DNA of 64,000 nucleotides. Source: Dastarcus helophoroides (lineage: Eukaryota > Arthropoda > Insecta > Coleoptera > Bothrideridae). Position 1 is the stretch's first letter; each line of letters opens with the position of its first letter. The position numbers and the translations under genes are program-made. A model generated the notes under the pieces. It did not search any database, was not told the origin of the DNA, and saw only the letters and a list, made by a program, of their open reading frames with translations. Shown piece after piece: positions 1-11,784 of this stretch. The stretch lies in NCBI GenBank assembly GCA_028583605.1, contig CM053329.1, forward strand, positions 13,192,501-13,256,500. The letters run 5' to 3'.

Positions 1-1164
1 TTTCAATTTTAGAAAACGAAGTTTCCAATTATGAACTAAAAATTTGAAAAAAAATTTCAAGTTTAAACTTGACTTTCTTAAGAGCCGATATTTAAAAAAA
101 AACGAATATTCAAAACTTTCATTCCTCAAATTTTAAGCAAAAATGCTTTTTTCTTCAGATTTTCACTTTCCTTTAAACAAAAATTTTATTTAGAAATTTC
201 AGGATTTTGAATTGGTTCTCAAAATTTTAAATTTAGGGCAGACGTTTTAGAAAATAAAGTTTTTAAGGTTAAGCCTGAAGTTTTGTATTATTTATTTTTT
301 ATAACCTAAAAGTTATTAAACTTTAAACTGAAAATTTCTTTTATCTCAGAATTTTGTCAAAATTTCGAATATGACGTAAAAATTTTGAATCTGTTTCCTA
401 ATTTTTGTCTACACATTTTCTGATCCTCGTAAATTCGAAGTGTCACAAAAACATAAAAAATGAAACTTACACTTTGAATTTGAACCACATTAAGTACCAA
501 ATATTTGAAAATTGAAAAAATATCCAGAAATTTTGATTTTAGAAATCGAAGTTTCCATTTATGAACACAAAATTTGAAAAAAAAATTTCAAGTTTAAGCT
601 TGATATTCTTAGGAGCCGATGTTTTAAAAAAACGGATATTCCAAGCTTTCGTTCCTCAAATTTTAAGAAAAAAACTTTTTTCTTCAGATTTTCACTTTCC
701 TTTAAACAAAAATGTTATTTAGGAATTTCAGGATTTTGAATTGGTTCTCAAAATTTTAAATTTAGGGCAGACGTTTTAAAAAATAAAGTTTCTAAGGTTA
801 AACCTGAAGTTTTGTATTATTTATTTTTCATAACCTAAAAGTTATTAAACTTTAAACTGAAAATTTCTTTTATCTCAGAATTTTGTCAAAATTTCGAATA
901 TAATGTAAGAATTTTGAATCTGTTTCCTAATTTTTGTCTACACATTTTCTGATTCTCGTAAAGTCAAAATGTCACAAAAACAAAACAAAAATTAAACTTA
1001 CACTTTGAATTTGAACCACATTAAGTACGAAATATTTGAAAATTGAAAAAATATCCAGAAATTTTGATTTTAGAAATCGAAGTTTCCAATTATGAATTTA
1101 AAATTTGAAAAAAAATTTCAAGTTTAAACTTGACATTCTTAAGAGCCGATATTTTAAAAAAAAC
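1..1164. repeat. Satellite array, about 535-bp unit
   Basis: Non-coding AT-rich DNA made of about 2.2 copies of a unit near 535 bp. The landmark gaagtttccaattatgaac recurs near positions 20, 550 and 1080, and the block around taaagttattaaactttaaac recurs once per unit. Copies look roughly 90% alike by eye. Each unit is itself a patchwork of short words such as aaaatttcaa and ttttgaa, as in the other arrays of this window. No gene is seen. The array may continue beyond the left edge. Confidence 0.85.
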
Positions 1165-3430
1165 GACTTTAATTTCCACATTGAAATTATTTATTTTTTT
1201 CTCAAAATTTCGGATTTAATGTAGAATATTTGAATATAGTCCGAAAATTTGAGTTTTTTTTTATTTCGACTTCAATGACGTTTACCTTTACTGTTAAAAT
1301 TTGAAAAATGACAAGTTGGGGTTTAAATGTACAATTTTGAATAAGAAGAAAAAAAAACCAAGTTTCTGAAATGGAAGTATCAGTTTTTAAAATTTCAAAA
1401 TTTCGAAAACGAAACTTAAAAAAAAAAGAATTTTAAAAAAATTAAAATTTCGAGAAAGTCTTGTCCAGTTTGAACAAAACATTTTAAGAAAAAATTTAAA
1501 ATTTTGAAAATAAATTAAAAAAGGAAAAAGTAAAACTTTTGAAGTAAAACTCAAAATTTTCTATATAATGGTCCAGGTTCCAATTAAACTTAGTTTTTAA
1601 TTTAAGGTCGAAGTTTTAAAGTCGAAATTTAACAAAAACAAAAAAAATTAAACTTACGCTTTGAATTTGAACCATATTAAGTATGAAATGTTTGAAAATT
1701 AAAAAAATATCCAAAAAATTCTCCATTTTCTTCGAAACTTTAATTTTTTCCTCTCGAATCTTCGATTTTAATTTCCACATTAAATGTATTTATTTTTTTC
1801 TCGAAATTTCGGTGCTAATGTAGAATATTTGAATATAGTCCCAAAATTTGAGGTTTTTTTTTATTTCGACTTCAATGACGTTTAACTTTACTGTTAAAAT
1901 TATAAAAATGACAAATTGGGGTTTAAATGTGCAATTTTGAATAAGGAGAAAAAAAATCCTAGTCTCTGAAATGGATGCATAAGTTTTTAAAATTTCAAAT
2001 TTTCGAAAACGAAACTTTTAAAAACAAAAAACAATTTTAAAAATATTAAAATTTCGAGAAAATCTTGTCCAGTTTGAGCAAGACATTTTGAGAAAAAATT
2101 CAAAATTTTAAAAGTAAATTAAAAAAGGAAAAAAGTCAAACTTTTGAGGTAAAACTCAAAATTTTCTATATAAGGGTCCAGGTTCCAATTAAACTTAGTT
2201 TTTAATTTAAGGTCGAAGTTTTAAAGTCGAAATTTAACAAAAATAAAAAAAATTAAACTTACGCTTTGAATTTGAACCACGTTAAGTACGAAGTGTTTGA
2301 AAATTAAAAAAATATACAAAAAATTCTCCATCTTCTTCGAAACTTTAATTTTTTCCTCCAGAATCTTCGACTTGAATTTCCACAATGAAATTACTTATTT
2401 TTTCTCAAAATTTCGGTTTTAATGTAGAATATTTGAATATAGTCCCAAAATTTGAGGTTTTTTCTTATTATTTCGACTTCAATGACGTTCAACTTTACTG
2501 TTAAAATTTGAAAAATGACAAGTTGTGGCTTAAATGTGCAATTTTGAATAAGAAGAAAAAAAATCCAAGTTTCTGAAATGGAAATATCAGTTTTTAAAAT
2601 TTCAAAATTTCGAACACGAAACTTTTAAAAACAAGAAACGATTTCGAGCAAATCTTCTTCAGTTTGAGTAAGAAATTTTGAGAAAAAAGTCATAATTTTG
2701 AAAGTAAATTAAGAAAGAAAAAAAGTAAAACTTTTGAGGTAAAACTCAAAATTTTCGAAATAAGGATCACGGTTCCAATTAAACTTAGTTTTTAGTTTAA
2801 GGTCGAAGTTTTAAAGTCTAAATTTAACAAAAATTAAAAAAATTAAACTTATGCTTTTAATTTGATCCACATTAAGTACAAAATGTTTGAAAATTAAAAA
2901 AATGTCAAAAAAGTTCTCGATTTTTTTTGAAACTTTAATTGTTTCCTCTCGAATCTTCGATTTTAGTTTCCACATTCAAATTATTCATTTTTTCTCAAAA
3001 TTTAAGGTTTAATGTAGAACATTTGAATATAGTCCCAAATTTTGAGTTTTGTTTTTATTTCGACTTCAGTGACATTTAACTTCACTGTTAAAATTTGAAA
3101 AATGACAAATTGGGGTTTAAACGTGCAATTTTGAATAAGAAGAAAAAAAAAATCCAAGTAATCCAAGTTTCTGAAATGGAAGCATCAGTTTTTAAAATTT
3201 CAAAATTTCGGAAACGAAACTTTTAAAAACAAAAAAAAATTTTTAAAAAATCAAAATTTCGAGAAAATCTTGTCCAGTTTGAGCAAGACATTTTAAGAAA
3301 AAAATTAAAATTTTGAAACTAAATTAAAAAAATAAAACTCTTGAGGTAAAAGTCAAAATTTTCGAAATAAGGGCAACGGTTCCCATTAAACTTAGTTTTT
3401 AATTTAAGGTCGAAGTTTTAAAGAAAAATA
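1165..3430. repeat. Satellite array, about 600-bp unit
   Basis: About 3.8 tandem units with starts near 1165, 1762, 2370 and 2960, each opening with a variant of ttaatttccacattgaaat and carrying gacttcaatgacgtttaac some 110 bp later. Copies differ by scattered substitutions and short indels. The last unit stops near 3430, where the sequence becomes non-repetitive AT-rich DNA up to about 3600. A reverse-complement relative of this unit lies at 52556-52995. Nothing codes here. Confidence 0.85.
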
Positions 3431-3684
3431 GTTAAAATTGAAAGTTTAATTCTTAGTATAATAGTAATTATTTTTATTTGTTTTTCAAAATTTTTGTAAT
3501 ACATCTTTGCTACTTTAGGTATCTAGTTTTAGAACATAAATATTAACCAAAGTAGATTTTTTTTGTAATAAATTTTTGATTGGCAGATGGCAAGTGGACA
3601 CGAAATTTTTCGATAAATTCGAAGGTAATTGCCACTCATCACGTCACTTAGCGGCAACGGACCGGGTATAAAAGATCAACCTAC

Positions 3685-3765
3685 CAGGCCGAATCCCGCG
3701 GCGGTCGATTTGAAAACGAGATCGCCCCCAAGGAGGGCGACCACCAGCAAAGCGCCGATCACCAT
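3685..3765 (-). CDS. First exon of an unidentified secreted protein (partial gene)
   Basis: Read on the minus strand, ATG at 3765 opens 27 codons beginning MVIGALLVVALLGGD, a classic hydrophobic signal-peptide core, and ending STAAGFGL at a splice-donor-like CTG|GTAGGT at 3685. An in-frame TAA lies 17 codons upstream, so this is the first possible Met. The start context AATATGG has A at -3 and G at +4. The island is over 60% GC in surroundings near 25% GC, typical of a real exon in this genome. Read without splicing it stops two codons later, which also argues for an intron. The rest of the gene would lie left of the window, beyond the satellites. I do not recognise the family; a cuticular, neuropeptide or other secreted protein is possible. 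Confidence 0.55.
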
Positions 3766-4080
3766 ATTACGTTTCACCGCAACCAATAAATCTGTCCCAG
3801 CTTGGCACTCGGTTTATATCTAAAAACATCATCTGCATTATTCACCGAGGAATAATCGTAAAATGTGTTCGCCCTTGTTTTCGGCACGTTTTTCTTTCTT
3901 TTCATTGTTGTTCCCAGACAAAACAACGAATCTCGATAGAGGCGAATTATGTCCGAGCATACGCCTATTTATTTGATGGGGAATTTCGCATTGCCTCGCA
4001 TGGTTTAATGTGGCTTCGAACACACTATTCTTTAGATTATTTACGTGCATAAACGTTACTGGTATTACGCAGTACATTTG
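3766..4080 (-). promoter_or_regulatory. Putative promoter and 5' flank of the minus-strand signal exon
   Basis: A block of ordinary base composition between AT-rich repeats. On the minus strand a TATAAA lies at 3818-3813, about 48 bp upstream of the ATG at 3765, which would place a start site near 3785 and leave a 5' leader of about 20 nt. That spacing is plausible but no initiator motif stands out. The long minus-strand reading frame across 3838-4077 has no recognisable protein content and ends before the exon, so I treat it as non-coding. Regulatory role is inferred from position only. Confidence 0.3.
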
Positions 4081-4310
4081 TTTATGCAGAATTGTTTTTG
4101 TATTTTGTTATCCAGGCCCGGATCCAAGTACGGAACACGATTAGAGTTTTTTGCGGGGCCCTCTATTTTTTAGGTTTTGTTTTGGCTGAGCAGAATCAAA
4201 ATAATGTTTGTACTGTTATCGAGTTTACCGAACTCTTTCAATTTAACAAATCACAAATTTACATAAACTTTTTGTAACTTTGGATAGTTAATTACATAAA
4301 GTTTATGTTG

Positions 4311-5410
4311 AGAACAATATTTTTAAGGATTTAGAGAAAACGATTTCTTATAAATTCAAAGTCTTTACTGTATTTTAAATTTTGAAGACAATGCTTTTGG
4401 AAATTGCGATTTTTTTCTCAAAATTCTACTTTTTTTTTCAAAATTGGACCATTGAAAATTTTAACTTTTTTCGAATCTTGGACATTTTTCGATCTTCTGT
4501 GAAAGGTTAGATTTTTATTTTTAATACGATTTACTGACATCTACGACTTTTCCAATTTATTATTTTTATTATTTCTGTAAATTGGTCTTTTTCGAAATTA
4601 CTCGTTTATTTTCAGAATTCCAATTTTGATCTTAAAATTGGCTTTTCTATTGAAAAGTCGAAATATTTTCGAGAAAGTGCGATCCTTTTCTGTTAATTTC
4701 TCAAAATTCTACATATTTTTCAAAATTCGTGATTTTTCTTCGAAGTCCGTTTAATTAATTATCGGGTTTTCCTTAATAATTTTTTAAATTTGATTTCTAG
4801 TGATATCAAATTATTGTTAGAAATTCATCTGATTCTGCAAATTTTGACTTTAATCTCAAAATTCGATATATCTGTTTCTGGACATTTCCATTTAAAATTA
4901 GATTTTTTTGTTGAAAATTTCGACTTTTTTACTAAATTCGTTTATTTTTTTTAAATTGGATCGAAATTTTAATAGAAATCTGTGTCTAGGAACACCATTT
5001 TTAGGAAATTTTAAGAAAAAGATTTCGTGTAAATTTCAATAATATGGTAACATTTAAATAAAGCAAAAATTCTGAGAGAAATATTTTAGAAAGTTTTAAT
5101 GTTTTTTTTTATCTAAATTTGACTTGTGGAAATTGCCACTTTTTTCACAAGAATTGACCTTTGAAAATTTCGTCTTTTTTTGAAATTTCCACATTTTCGA
5201 AATTTTGACATTTTTTGAAGCCTTTTGAAAGATTTCTTTTTAAAGTTTGGCTATTTTTCGAAATTTCGACTTTAAATCTGAAAATTTGATCTACCCAATT
5301 CGTGTAGTTTTTAAGTGAAAATCTACGTATATTATTACTCAGCTGGAAGGTTTTCTTTTTTGTCTATGATTTTTTCAGAGTGATTGTTGCCCCCTCTTGA
5401 AGGAAATCCT
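4311..5410. repeat. AT-rich dispersed repeat (partner at 60256-61230)
   Basis: T-rich, satellite-like DNA with recurring aaaattcgac and cgaaattttg words and no coding potential. Its right end (ggttttcttttttg ... cagagtgattgttgcccc ... tgcctacgccc, about 5349-5418) is closely matched at 61149-61220, and the upstream kilobase matches in the same order (for example tctgtttctggacatttcc near 4870 and tctgtttccggataattcc near 60689). The two are copies of one roughly 1-kb dispersed repeat, perhaps a degenerate non-autonomous element. Confidence 0.7.
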
Positions 5411-5689
5411 GCCTACGCCCATGTGGTAGCTAACTATTAACGGATTAATGCATAACTCTGGATAAAGAAATCTAAACCTGGTTAATAGATTCAATTAATG
5501 ATGCACTGGGAAATGGGTAATGGAAAGTTTTGTTTAAAGAAAATCAAACCTCGAGGAAGTAAAATGTTAACATTTTCTAGAAAAACAGTTTTTATCGGTT
5601 TATTAATTACATATTTTCTTTTGTTTTTTAGTTATCAAAAAACAATATGAGAGTTAAATTTTGAATGTTAAATTTTAGTTGTTAAAAAT

Positions 5690-5751
5690 TAGCGACTGGT
5701 GTTTACAACAAACTCGGTGGGTGATACACAAAAAAAGGTTGACTACCCCTG
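5690..5751 (+). mobile_element. hAT-like terminal inverted repeat remnant
   Basis: The segment ends aaaaaggttgactacccctg. Read from the other strand it starts CAGGGGTAGTCAACCTTTTT, the form typical of hAT-superfamily ends. The next 8 bases (ttctaaat, 5752-5759) have the size of a hAT target duplication, but I could not find the matching left end. It abuts the broken 5' edge of the LINE that follows, so one element probably inserted into or next to the other. Confidence 0.4.
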
Positions 5752-7567
5752 TTCTAAATGGTGGAAAACGTCAGAAAAAGCCCAATAAGGATAAGGCCGT
5801 AGCTTTCGCTGAGAACTTTGAACGACACTGTCAGGCCACACTTGAAGAAGTGAACTTAGGCTTCGTAGAGGAGGTGGAAGAAGAGGTTCAAGTTCTTCAG
5901 AAGGAAGTGTCAGAAGAAGACGACGTCATTCAACCGACTAACGAGGAGGAAATCCAAAGCGTTCTGCGCAAGCTGAACGTCAAGAAGGCTCCAGGTCCAG
6001 ACGAAATTTCAAATCAAGCTCTGAAGAATCTTCCGGATCAAGCTGTCAAATACTTTGAAGCAGTAGTCAATTCCATGTTTAAGTACCGGTATTTTCCCAG
6101 AAGATGGAAGACTGCAAACGTTATCTTCATTCCTAAGCCAGGTAAGAATGGGAAATTTTCCAAAAATTACAAGCCAATCAGCCTCTTATCCAACTTGGGT
6201 AAGGTGGCGGAAAAAATTTTGAGAAAGCATCTGCAGAATGTCATCAGCGATCGCGACATCATTCGTAAAGAACAATTTGGGTTCTAACCTATTCTTCCTA
6301 CCTTAGACCAGCTGCTGAGAGTGGTTGAAACAATCACTCAACACATAAAGCACAACCAGACAGTTGAAGCTATTTTCTTCGATATCTCCAAGGCATTTGA
6401 CACAGTTTGGCACCAAGGACTAGTCTACAAGATGCACCAGTTTGGAATACCTCTAACGATGGATCAAATAATAAGCTCCTTCCTGGACCAGCACTCATTC
6501 AGAGCAAAGGTGGGACAGGAACTATCAAACCAGTTTGGGCTACAGTATGGGGTGCCTCAAGGCTCTGCCTTGTCACCTCTGCTGCATTCTCTGTTCACAG
6601 TGGACATCCTAAGAACCAATCCAACAATCGACCACACCTTATTGGCAACTTATGCAGACGACACAGCTTTGGTGGCGTACTCTTTCAGTCCAGAGCTGGT
6701 CACCAGACGACTTCAGGAGGCAACAGATAGTCTACTATATTTTTTAGGTCAATGGAGAATCCAAGTCAACGCAGACAAGACCCAAGCAGTCTTCTTCACC
6801 CGAAGAACCATATGTTAAGGTTCTTGGGCAAAACGTCGACTGGAGACTTTAGGCAAAGTATCTAGGTGTAATTCTTGATAAAAGTCTTACATTTCAGGCA
6901 CACATCGATTATGCAGTGTCCAAAGCCAAAATGCTGAAGGAACTGCTGCAAGCGATGATTGGTAGAGATAGTAACCTGTCCATTGGACTTAAAGTGTTAC
7001 TATACAAATCAATCATATGACCAGCGATGACCTACGCATCTGTAGCTTGGTCACAGGCGACGCATAATCAGATGAAGAAACTCCAGATGTTCCGGAACGT
7101 CTTTTTAAGACAAGCCATGGACGCTTCATGGTTTGCAAGAAACAATCAAATCCATAGAGAAGCTGAACTACCCCTGGTAAGAGATTTTCTTAGGGAAATT
7201 AATTTCCGAGCGATGGTAAGAGCGGAAACGCATCCCAACGAGCTAGTTTGACAGGCAGTGGATTACGATCCAAACATCCCAACCAGGATTATGAGACCAA
7301 GGATGGTCCTCTAGGCTGCGACTTCCATTTCGGAAATTATTAATTATGTTTCAGGCAAAACAGCTTACAATAGTGCTCCAGCACTTTTGTACTGTTCCGA
7401 CGGAGGGATTGGGGACCAAGGGCCCGGCTCGAAGAAGTAGGGGTTTTTAATCGGTACCTGTAGGTTGAGCGGAAGTCCGACACTATCTGGGTTATCTTGC
7501 CAGATGTCCTTAACGGATTTTGGCCTGCTTTAACAAAATAAAGCCCAATGTTTACAAAAATAAAAGA
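5752..7567 (+). mobile_element. 5'-truncated Jockey-group LINE with 3' tail
   Basis: The element begins inside its second ORF (no ORF1 and no endonuclease are visible), runs through reverse transcriptase to the C-terminal region, and ends with a roughly 240-bp 3' untranslated region. That region holds aaataaagcccaatg at about 7535-7550 and an A-rich end near 7567, where satellite DNA starts. 5' truncation is the usual outcome of target-primed reverse transcription. No target duplication was identified. Confidence 0.75.
5756..7330 (+). pseudogene. LINE reverse transcriptase (Jockey group), broken
   Basis: This encodes the RNA-dependent DNA polymerase of a non-LTR retrotransposon. The N-terminal part (5756-6284) shows KAPGPDEISN, IPKPGKNGKFS and YKPISLLSNLGK, ending at an EQFGF motif that runs straight into an in-frame TAA at 6285. 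After the stop the same frame resumes, with FFDISKAFDTVWHQ (first catalytic Asp), YGVPQGSALSP and the catalytic YADDTALVA near 6650. A further stop at 6816 and frame changes interrupt the thumb; the C-terminal region (ASVAWSQATHNQMKKLQ) is read around 7027-7251 in another frame. The catalytic residues are still present but at least three stops or frameshifts make it inactive. Confidence 0.85.
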
Positions 7568-8779
7568 ATTTATGAAGGAAAAATCGAGACTTTGTAAAAC
7601 TTCTAAATGGACAAAAAATTCAAAAATTAAAATACAAATCTTGTCCCCTGAAATTAAGAAAGATTAAAAAACACAAAAAAGGTGGCTTGTGTTTTTTAAT
7701 CCTTCTTGGTTTCAGGGGACAAGGTTTGTATTTCAATTTTTGAAGATAACCAAGGACCAGTCCGTTCCACCAAGAAAACAAAATTCAAAATTTTCCAACA
7801 TTTTAAATATTGAATATTGAGATAAAAACAAATTTTCGTAAAAAAATTCAAACTTTGAGGAACCAGTCAAAAAAAAATCTGAGAAATCAGGTTCTAAAAA
7901 GTCGAAATTTTTAGAACAGGACAAAAATTTAGAAAAATAATTGAAATTTTAAAATAAATTGCGAAACTTCGAGAACATTTCGAAATGAAAAAAAAAATTT
8001 CCAGAGAAAGCCAAATGTTAAGAAGCCAAGTCGAATTTTGGAGTAGTCAAAATAAAAGAGACACATTTTGAAAAAACTATTCGAGCTTCCGAGGAAAAAA
8101 ACGAAATTTCGAGCAAAAATGATTTTGCACAAAAAACTAATTTTTAGAAAACAATAAATTGTCAGTTCTGAAAATAGTTCGAAATGGAAAAAAATGTCCA
8201 AAGAAAATCAAATGTTAAGAAACGAAGTCGAATTTTGGAGTAGTCAAAATAAAAGAGACACATTTTAAAAAAACCAGTCGAGCTTCTGAGTAAAAAAAAG
8301 AAATTTCGAACAAAAATGGTTTTGCACAAAAAAATAATTTTTAGAAAACATTCAATAGTCAGTTTTGAGAACGGTCGTTTATAAAAGAAATTTTCAAAAT
8401 CGAAATTTTGAGAAAATGAAGAATTTCGAGAAGAAGATTGAAATTTCCAGAGACTTAGAGAATTTTAAGATAAAATCAAAATAAAATATCAAAATTTTGA
8501 ACAAAAAAAAGTAGAAAGTTCGACGAACAAACCAAACTTGGTCAATAGTCAGTTGTAAGAAGAGTGGTTTATGAAACGAAAATTTTAAAAAATCAAAAAT
8601 TTTAAAAATGAGGAACTTTGAGGAAAAAATTCAGATTTCCAGAAACATTCAGAATAGAATTTTGAGATAAAATCGAAATAAAATACCGAAATTCGAACAA
8701 AAAAAAAACGTAAAAAATTCAAGAAAGAAAACCAAACTTTCGACAATAAAAATGAATTCAAAAAAATCAAAAGCCAAAA

Positions 8780-8965
8780 TTTTGGTGGAACGGACTGGTC
8801 CTTGGTTATCTTTGAATTGAAATACAAATCTTGTCCCCTAAAATCAAGAAAGATTAAAAAACACAAGAAAGGTGCCTTGTGTTTTTTAATCTTTCTTGGT
8901 TTCAGGGGACAAGATTTGTATTTCAATTTTTGAAGATAACCAAGGACCAGTTCGTTCCACCAAAA
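8780..8965. repeat. Near-perfect 88-bp-arm hairpin
   Basis: The left arm 8780-8867 (ttttggtggaacggactgg ... ttaaaaaacacaag) is matched on the other strand by the right arm 8876-8965 (cttgtgttttttaatc ... ccgttccaccaaaa, with one change to ttcgttcc), around an 8-bp spacer. Within the arms ggactggtcc is itself almost palindromic. The same cruciform-capable structure recurs at 9969-10154. The arms are also found as single copies or pairs at 7626-7780, 10500-10670, 12800-12905, 48196-48300, 49313-49470, 54312-54535 and 60150-60255. Confidence 0.9.
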
Positions 8966-9968
8966 AAACAAAATTCAAAATTTTCCAACATTTTAAATAT
9001 TGAATATTGAGATAAAAACAAATTTTCGTAAAAAAATTCAAACTTTGAGGAACCAGTCAAAAAAAAATCTGAGAAATCAGGTTCTAAAAGGTCGAAATTT
9101 TTAGAACAGGACAAAAATTTAGAAAAATAATTAAAATTTTAAAAAAAATTGCAAAACTTCGAGAACATTTCGAAATGAAAAAAAAATTTCCAGAGAAAGC
9201 CAAATGTTAAGAAACCAAATCAAATTTTGGAGTAGTCAAAATAAAAGAGACACATTTTGAAAAAACTATTCGAGCTTCCGAGGAAAAAAACGAAATTTCG
9301 AGCAAAAATGATTTTGCACAAAAAACTAATTTTTAGAAAACAATAAATTGTCAGTTCTGAAAATAGTTCGAAATGGAAAAAAATGTCCAAAGAAAATCAA
9401 ATGTTAAGAAACGAAGTCGAATTTTGGAGCAGTCAAAATAAAAGAGACACATTTTAAAAAAACCAGTCGAGCTTCTGAGTAAAAAAAAAGAAATTTCGAA
9501 CAAAAATGGTTTTGCACAAAAAAATAATTTTTAGAAAACATTCAATAGTCAGTTTTGAAAACGGTCGTTTATAAAAGAAATTTTCAAAATCGAAATTTTG
9601 AGAAAATGAAGAATTTCGAGAAAAAGATTGAAATTTCCAGAGACTTAGAGAATTTTAAGATAAAATCAAAATAAAATATCAAAATTTTGAACAAAAAAAA
9701 GTAGAAAGTTCGAGGAAAAAACCAAACTTGGTCAATAGTCAGTTGCAAGAAGAGTGGTTTATGAAAGGAAAATTTTAAAAAATCAAAAATTTTAAAAATG
9801 AGGAACTTTGAGGAAAAAATTCAGATTTCCAGAAACATTCAGAATGGAATTTTGAGATAAAATCGAAATAAAATACCGAAATTCGAACAAAAAAAAACGT
9901 AAAAAATTCAAGAAAGAAAACCAAACTTTCGACAATAAAAATGAATTCAAAAAAATCAAAAGCCATAA

Positions 9969-10154
9969 TTTTGGTGGAACGGACTGGTCCTTGGTTATCT
10001 TTGAATTGAAATACAAATCTTGTCCCCTAAAATCAAGAAAGATTAAAAAACACAGAAAAGGTGGCTTGTGTTTTTTAATCTTTCTTGGTTTCAGGGGACA
10101 AGATTTGTATTTCAATTTTTGAAGATAACCAAGGACCAGTCCGTTCCACCAAAA
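9969..10154. repeat. Second copy of the long hairpin
   Basis: Same structure as the hairpin at 8780-8965, 1189 bp downstream: ttttggtggaacgg at the left end, the complementary ccgttccaccaaaa at the right end, and a spacer of about 10 bp near 10056-10065. It marks the next unit boundary of the array. Confidence 0.9.
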
Positions 10155-10499
10155 AACAAAATTCAAAATTTTCCAACAATTTAAATATCGAATTTTGAAA
10201 TTAAAACAAAATTTCGTTAAAAATTCAAACTTTGAGGAATCATTCAAAAAAAAAATCTGAGAAATCAGGTTCTAAAAGGTCGAAATTTTTAGAACAAGAC
10301 AAATGTTTAGAAAAATAACTGAATTTTGAAAAAAATTGCAAAACTTCGAAAAAACTTCGAAATGAAAAAAAAATGTCCAGAGAAAGTCAAGTGTTAAGAA
10401 ACGAAGTCGAATTTTGGAGTAGTCAAAATAAAAGAGACACATTTTGAAAAAACTAGTCAAGCTTCCGAGGAAAAAAACAAAATTTCGAGGAAATGTGTT

Positions 10500-10670
10500 T
10501 TATTTGTGGAACGGACTGGCCCTCTGAAGATGATAGCTTGGCTGTCGAAACGTGTTAGAGCAATATTTGTTGTGTTTTTAATCTTTCTTGGTTTCAGGGG
10601 ACAAGATTTGTATTTCAATTTTTGAAGATAACCAAGGACCAGTCCGTTCCACCAAAAAACAAAATTCAAA
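10500..10670 (+). repeat. Fold-back repeat copy with Penelope-like core words
   Basis: The left arm is shortened to tttgtggaacggactgg and runs directly into ccctctgaagatgatagc, ttggctgtcgaaacgtgtt and agagcaatatttgttgtg, followed by the normal right arm (ctttcttggtttcagggg ... ccagtccgttccacc). A sister copy lies at about 11006-11105, 504 bp downstream. The ctgaagat...cgaaacg core resembles the core words of the Penelope-like element at 11736-12572. Confidence 0.75.
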
Positions 10671-11784
10671 ATTTTCCAACAATTTAAATATCGAATTTTG
10701 AAATTAAAACAAAATTTCGTTAAAAATTCAAACTTTGAGGAATCAGTCAAAAAAAAAATCTGAGAAATCAGGTTCTAAAAGGTCGAAATTTTTAGAACAA
10801 GACAAATGTTTAGAAAAATAACTGAATTTTGAAAAAAATTGCAAAACTTCGAAAAAACTTCGAAATGAAAAAAAAATGTCCAGAGAAAGTCAAGTGTTAA
10901 GAAACGAAGTCGAATTTTGGAGTAATCAAAATAAAAGAGACACATTTTGAAAAAACTAGTCAAGCTTCCGAGGAAAAAAACAAAATTTCGAGGAAATGTG
11001 TTTTTTTTTGTGGAACGGACTGGCCCTCTGAAGATGATAGCTTGGCTGTCGAAACGCTTTAGAGCAATATTTGTTGTGTTTTTTAATCTTTCTTGGTTTC
11101 AAAGATGGAGCAAATATGGTTTTGCAGAAATAACTAGTTTTTAGAAAACAGTGAATTCTGAGAATAGTTCGAAATGGAAAAAAAAATTCAAAGAAAATCA
11201 AATGTTGAGAAACAAAGTCGAATTTTGGAGTAGTCAAAATAAAAGAGACACATTTTGAAAAAACCAGTTGAACTTCCAAGTAAAAAGACAAAATTTCGAA
11301 CAAAAATGGTTTTGCACAAAAAACTAATTTTTAGAAAACAGTCAATAGTCAGTTCTGAGAATAATCATTTGTAAAAAAAAGTCTTCAAAATTAAAATTTT
11401 GAGAAAAAGATTGAGATTTCCAGAAACCTACAGAATTTTGGGATAAAATCGAAATAAAATACCAAAATTTTGAACAAAAAAAAAGTAGAAAGTTCGAGGA
11501 AAAAACCAAACTTAGTCAATAGTCAGTTGTAGGAAGACTCGTTTATGAAAAGAAAATTTTAAAAATTCGAAAATTTAAAAAAATAAGGAACTTTGAGGAA
11601 AAAATTCAGATTTTTAGAAACATTTAGAATAGAATTTTGAGATAAAATCGAAATAAAAGACCAAAATTTTGAACAAGAAAAAAATAAAAAGTTCGACCAA
11701 AAACCAAACTTAATAAATAGTCAGTTATGTGAATACAGGATATACTTCTTCCGGGATTGGACCGTGTCAAAGAACTACTAAAAG

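Larger units (their letters stand above)
7568..11726. repeat. Tandem array, 1.19-kb and 0.5-kb units, with hairpins
   Basis: The phrase tgtgttttttaatc...cttggtttcaggggacaag recurs with starts near 7688, 8878, 10067, 10571 and 11075. This gives two units of about 1190 bp, then two shortened units of about 504 bp, then a degenerate tail to 11726. Adjacent 1.19-kb units are nearly identical, so the expansion is recent. Each unit junction holds a long inverted repeat (see 8780-8965 and 9969-10154). Long minus-strand reading frames rich in Phe come from the repeat's base composition and show no protein family. Confidence 0.85.

Noticed and set aside
3665..3674. ggtataaaag on the plus strand as a promoter
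   Set aside because: No plus-strand gene follows; the supported exon here runs on the minus strand and the box overlaps its intron.
7733..11303. Many minus-strand frames of 60-150 codons rich in Phe, Leu and Lys
   Set aside because: They lie entirely inside tandem repeats, change with every unit, and follow from AAA/TTT-rich composition; no domain or conserved start.
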